A stretch of DNA of 8,288 nucleotides from GCA-016699895 sp964633435 (GTDB lineage Bacteria > Patescibacteriota > Saccharimonadia > Saccharimonadales > Saccharimonadaceae), in contig CAZWHA010000012.1 in the NCBI GenBank assembly GCA_964633435.1, positions 1-8,288 on the forward strand, in the 5' to 3' direction. Positions 5,586 through 8,288 of the stretch are shown here, piece by piece. Under the pieces are notes generated by a model. The model was given only the letters and a program-made list of their open reading frames with translations. It was not told where the DNA came from and did no database searches. The translations under genes and the position numbers were made by a program. Each line of letters starts with the position of its first letter. The stretch's first letter is position 1.

Positions 5586-6890
5586 ATGAGTATCGGCGCG
5601 AGAAGGCTACAAAGTGCGGCGGTATCCGTTGCCACTCCTACGATTCCTTATACTAGCACTAGTATGTGGGGCACTTCTAAGGCGGTAATAATGGGCAGTC
5701 CCGCGGTCACTACTCGGCCAACTACGGGGGCTATTGACCCTACAACCGGCGCTCCGTATGTCACCTACGAATCTCTTTACCAACCTGGCGATACCGTGAC
5801 GCAGGCGCTCGATCGGCTTACATCACCAGCCGTAGTTACCTTTCCAGAGGGAGAGTTCACCTTTAGCGACTTTGCGGCCACCTATCAGGGTGTTGATACA
5901 GGCGGCGGGATAAACCTTAATAAAAATTACGTGCGTGGCATCTGGGGCTCAGGTCGCGGCACACCATGGGGGACGAGCGGCACTCGTTTTCGCATGGTGC
6001 CGAATACCTCAACAAAAGCAGATAGCTCAGCATGGACGCCGCTACAAGCTGAGGGCGGCCTCAACTCTGTCTATCTGATGCGAGCAGTTGGTATGACCGG
6101 CGGTTTGGTGCTGAAAAACTTCGCGATGTACGGTACTGGCCAAGGCGAAGGCTCGACGCGCTGGCCAGAGGGCCACAACTATCAGGGTATTTATGTCTTC
6201 AATACTGCCGGCCCGGTGCTCATCGAGGATTTATTTGTCTCCGGCTGGAAATCCGATAATGGTGCTCCACCCGGGGAAGAATTCGGGATATCCGTGTATA
6301 CCTCCAGTGGGATACAACCAGTGACAATTCGCCGCTGCGAAACGGATGGCCGCCGCAGTGATGGACAGGCATACGGGGGTCCGGGAATTACACTGGGCAA
6401 AAATTACGACGGACTCATAGAGGATTGCTATTGTCATGATCACCATATCACTTCAGGGCTGGTGCTCTATCATACGGCGAACGCGACGGTTCGTCGGACG
6501 GTGATGTGCAACCCGGCTACCCGGGATGTATCTGGCTGGACGTTTAACGGCGAGTGTAATACAGGCTCTACCTTCGAAGATTGTCACTTCGGAACAACCG
6601 TAAACAACGGCAACGGACGCCACATGACCTTCAGTAACGGCAGCCATGTCCTTACCTGGGGTTCAACCAGCATCTCGACCGCCAATGGTTCGTTGCTCGT
6701 GAAAGGTTGCACCTGGGATAACATCGGTTATGACGGGCGCTTGGCTATCGAGTCGTGGAGTTCGGGTATAGATGGCGGTACCGCCGATACAATGACTACG
6801 CCACCGCAGGTCGTCAACGCCAGTGGCACGGGCCTGAGCTACCGCTGGGTACATAACACGCATCAAGACATACAAAGTCCAAATCTATAA
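5586..6890 (+). CDS. Right-handed beta-helix (pectate-lyase-like) protein with ARRLQ N-terminal tag
   Basis: The protein has 434 aa from the ATG at 5586, preferred over an in-frame TTG at 5571 because GGAGG (5573-5577) fits it and because the tag MSIGARRLQSAA then starts the protein. A linker runs to about residue 65. From residue 71 (VTQALDRL, then VVTFPEGEFTF) it has the usual opening of a parallel beta-helix. Successive rungs follow, such as GLVLKNFAMYG, VLIEDLFVSGW, VTIRRCETDG, GLIEDCYCHDHH, ATVRRTVMCN, STFEDCHFG and SLLVKGCTWDNIGY. Such folds are common in polysaccharide lyases, hydrolases and phage tailspikes; I cannot assign a reaction or point to catalytic residues. Several rungs contain cysteine. 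No signal peptide is present. It is the first gene of its block, and the next gene follows after 15 nt. Confidence 0.8.
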   Translation: MSIGARRLQSAAVSVATPTIPYTSTSMWGTSKAVIMGSPAVTTRPTTGAIDPTTGAPYVTYESLYQPGDTVTQALDRLTSPAVVTFPEGEFTFSDFAATYQGVDTGGGINLNKNYVRGIWGSGRGTPWGTSGTRFRMVPNTSTKADSSAWTPLQAEGGLNSVYLMRAVGMTGGLVLKNFAMYGTGQGEGSTRWPEGHNYQGIYVFNTAGPVLIEDLFVSGWKSDNGAPPGEEFGISVYTSSGIQPVTIRRCETDGRRSDGQAYGGPGITLGKNYDGLIEDCYCHDHHITSGLVLYHTANATVRRTVMCNPATRDVSGWTFNGECNTGSTFEDCHFGTTVNNGNGRHMTFSNGSHVLTWGSTSISTANGSLLVKGCTWDNIGYDGRLAIESWSSGIDGGTADTMTTPPQVVNASGTGLSYRWVHNTHQDIQSPNL

Positions 6891-6905
6891 GAAAGGAGCG
6901 AAGAA

Positions 6906-7856
6906 GTGAGTGCAATAGCGAATCAATGGACAGGTAACGGACAGGCAGTCGGTACCACTGTGACTAATGCCAAGGTCGGCTCATCGGTTACCTATTCAGT
7001 TTCTGGCTCACCATCGTCGGTCTTTACTGCAGCAGGGTACCGCACCACCACTTCAGCTGCGAGTGATATCGCTCGTATGGACACGACGCTTGGGGCTGCC
7101 AGTCCGTCTGTTCGTACCCAGCTCAAGCTATCGACAAATGCCATTCCTGAGAGTGGTTCAGCGGTGCGGTTTATGGAGTTTCGTGCCGGCTCTACCAATG
7201 TCGGACAGATTCAACTGAGTAGCGCGAATAAGGTCCTGCTCTATCTCAACGCCGCGACTGTCGCAGGCTCTACCAGTCCCACTATCGATGTCGATGATGT
7301 GCTGCTCGTCGACGCCGTCTGGTCGCTCAACCCTAATCCTACTACCAGCAATGGCCGTATTTTCTTTCGAGTCAAAAATCTGACCAACGCGAGCTGGAAC
7401 TCTGGCTCGGCGTGGTTCTTTGACACTGGCTGGACGGTCAACGTTGGCACCGCAAACTGCACTGGCGTTCGGCTAGGTGCTTGTGTCGCAGGCCTGGCGA
7501 GCGGGGGAATTGCCACCTTTGAGCAACTCGGCTGGGAGGGCATATCGCAGGTCGCAGCCACGGACACCAGTCAAGCGGCTGCCACCGCCTATTTCGCAGA
7601 CGCCCCAAGCACCCCTATCGCAATTCCCTATGTGTCACTGACAACCACAAGCCCGACGAGTGTCGGAAGCTCGGATGGCAGTATTACCGCCACCTGGGCA
7701 GCTATACCGAATGCCACCAGCTATGCCACTCAACTTGTTCACGGTGCGGCTACGTCTGGTTTTGTTGCGGATACGACGAACATCACCACTCTCAGCAAGA
7801 CCTATACGGGGCTAAGTGCTGGACTCTACACGGTAGCTGTACAAGCTCGAGCGTAG
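6906..7856 (+). CDS. Jelly-roll domain plus Fn3-like domain protein
   Basis: The protein has 316 aa and begins at GTG (6906), 7 nt after a strong AAAGGAG (6892-6898). Residues 1-220 look like a concanavalin-A/LamG-type beta-sandwich (FMEFRAGSTNVGQIQLSS, VLLVDAVWSLNP, NGRIFFRVKNLT, FEQLGWEGI). A linker of Ala and Thr follows, then residues 243-316 form a fibronectin-III-like domain with core Trp (ATWAAIPNATSYATQL) and end strand YTGLSAGLYTVAVQARA. The C-terminal domain is paralogous to that of the truncated gene at 3-551, and both end at TAG in the same place. Lectin-like binding to a glycan or cell surface is inferred from the folds. There is no ARRLQ tag and no signal peptide. It is probably co-transcribed with the beta-helix gene 15 nt upstream, and it is the last gene of the island before mutY. 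Confidence 0.75.
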   Translation: MSAIANQWTGNGQAVGTTVTNAKVGSSVTYSVSGSPSSVFTAAGYRTTTSAASDIARMDTTLGAASPSVRTQLKLSTNAIPESGSAVRFMEFRAGSTNVGQIQLSSANKVLLYLNAATVAGSTSPTIDVDDVLLVDAVWSLNPNPTTSNGRIFFRVKNLTNASWNSGSAWFFDTGWTVNVGTANCTGVRLGACVAGLASGGIATFEQLGWEGISQVAATDTSQAAATAYFADAPSTPIAIPYVSLTTTSPTSVGSSDGSITATWAAIPNATSYATQLVHGAATSGFVADTTNITTLSKTYTGLSAGLYTVAVQARA

Positions 7857-7957
7857 CAGAGCGGAATAATCTCTACCACACTCAGCTTCAAGCATTTCCC
7901 AAGGCGCTATTTCGCGTTATCTAGCACAACTGACAATTGCATATGTTTATGGCGTAA

Positions 7958-7986
7958 TTGGCCCACCTTAACTTAGCCGTTATAAT
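7958..7986 (+). promoter_or_regulatory. Promoter of mutY, probably giving a leaderless mRNA
   Basis: TTGGCC (7958-7963, four of six consensus bases) is followed after 17 nt by a perfect TATAAT (7981-7986). The ATG at 7994 lies 7 nt past the -10 box, where transcription normally starts. No Shine-Dalgarno site lies before the ATG. Between the previous stop (7856) and this promoter I see no convincing terminator: CGC-TATTTC-GCG (7903-7914) is short and lacks a T-run. Confidence 0.65.
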
Positions 7987-7993
7987 AGAGTAG

Positions 7994-8288
7994 ATGCAAA
8001 GCACTGAATTTCAGCGACTACTCGTACAAAAGGGCGAAGAACTATATCGCAGCATGCCGTGGCGCGAGGATACCAGGGCCTATTATGTTTTGGTGAGTGA
8101 GCTGATGTTGCAGCAGACACAGGTGCCGCGGGTAGTGCCGAAATTTGAGGCGTTTATCGCCGCCTTTCCAGATGAAGTAACACTGGCGCGGGCGAGTCTA
8201 GCCGATGTTTTGAAACTATGGCAGGGGCTAGGATATAATCGCCGGGCGAAGTTTTTACACGAAGCCGCGAAGATGATCTTAGAGGAGT
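7994..8288 (+). CDS. mutY: A/G-specific adenine DNA glycosylase, N-terminal part (runs off the window)
   Basis: The first 98 residues of a MutY-type glycosylase are present. MutY removes adenine mispaired with 8-oxoguanine in the base excision repair pathway. Visible family marks are MPWRED (21-26), SELMLQQTQV (35-44) with catalytic Glu36, FIAAFPD, LADVLKLW and QGLGYNRRAKFL. The helix-hairpin-helix, the catalytic Asp and any iron-sulfur cluster cysteines lie beyond the window. Asn replaces the second Tyr of the more usual GLGYYxRA. The ATG is the first start after the promoter. This is a housekeeping gene unrelated to the surface proteins upstream and so marks the edge of the island. Confidence 0.93.
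   Translation, partial: MQSTEFQRLLVQKGEELYRSMPWREDTRAYYVLVSELMLQQTQVPRVVPKFEAFIAAFPDEVTLARASLADVLKLWQGLGYNRRAKFLHEAAKMILEE

Noticed and set aside
7857..7976. 40-codon open frame after the TAG of the 6906 gene as a readthrough extension
   Set aside because: The peptide shows no repeat and no similarity to the extension after 551, and such a length is expected by chance.
1..8288. tRNA, rRNA, transposase, integrase or attachment-site sequences
   Set aside because: I saw no coding region or conserved RNA pattern for any of these, and no long terminal inverted repeats.

Overview
The window looks like an accessory surface or tail-protein island on the chromosome of a bacterium, most likely a Candidatus Saccharibacteria (TM7) or related Patescibacteria lineage. 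That assignment is inference. It rests on the collagen-like protein's N-terminal module (PIPGSDSGNWGQILNDYL followed by a HN-DGTLK motif), which I recall from Saccharibacteria proteins; on roughly balanced base composition; and on a downstream mutY with a TATAAT box only 7 nt before its ATG and no ribosome binding site. A phage or prophage tail-fibre region of such a host is the main alternative. No capsid, portal, terminase, integrase or transposase gene is visible.

Layout: all genes are on the + strand. (1) 3-551 is the 3' end of a protein closing with a fibronectin-III-like domain. (2) 552-975 is intergenic: first an in-frame repeat-coding remnant (552-707), then a promoter and a long leader. 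(3) 976-5404 is a gene block: a collagen-like protein, an SGNH/GDSL esterase with a jelly-roll front, a GH5-like glycosidase, and a large protein of unrecognised family. The first three are packed with a 1-nt gap and a 1-nt overlap; the fourth follows after 70 nt. (4) 5405-5585 is a second copy of the same promoter and leader. (5) 5586-7856 holds a right-handed beta-helix protein and a jelly-roll plus Fn3-like protein, the latter a paralogue of the first gene in the window. (6) After a 137-nt gap, the housekeeping gene mutY starts at 7994 and runs off the end.

How they fit together: an SGNH esterase, a GH5 hydrolase, a beta-helix (pectate-lyase-like) protein, a collagen-like fibre and lectin-fold/Fn3 proteins are the kinds of parts used by phage tailspikes, depolymerases and adhesins that bind and cut polysaccharide. 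None has a recognisable Sec signal peptide. Three otherwise unrelated proteins (from 2854, 4172 and 5586) instead share a short N-terminus, M-[AS]-I-[ASG]-ARRLQ-[RS]-A, kept even where the codons differ. I infer a docking or export tag that plugs different enzymatic heads into one machine or surface structure.

Regulation: two copies of a 176-nt module (TTGAC-type -35, ATAAT-type -10, GA dinucleotide repeat, the 13-nt palindrome TAAAAGYCTTTTA, and a hairpin that covers the Shine-Dalgarno site and ends in a U-tract) sit exactly 4610 nt apart in front of the two blocks. This suggests shared and possibly switchable control of both.
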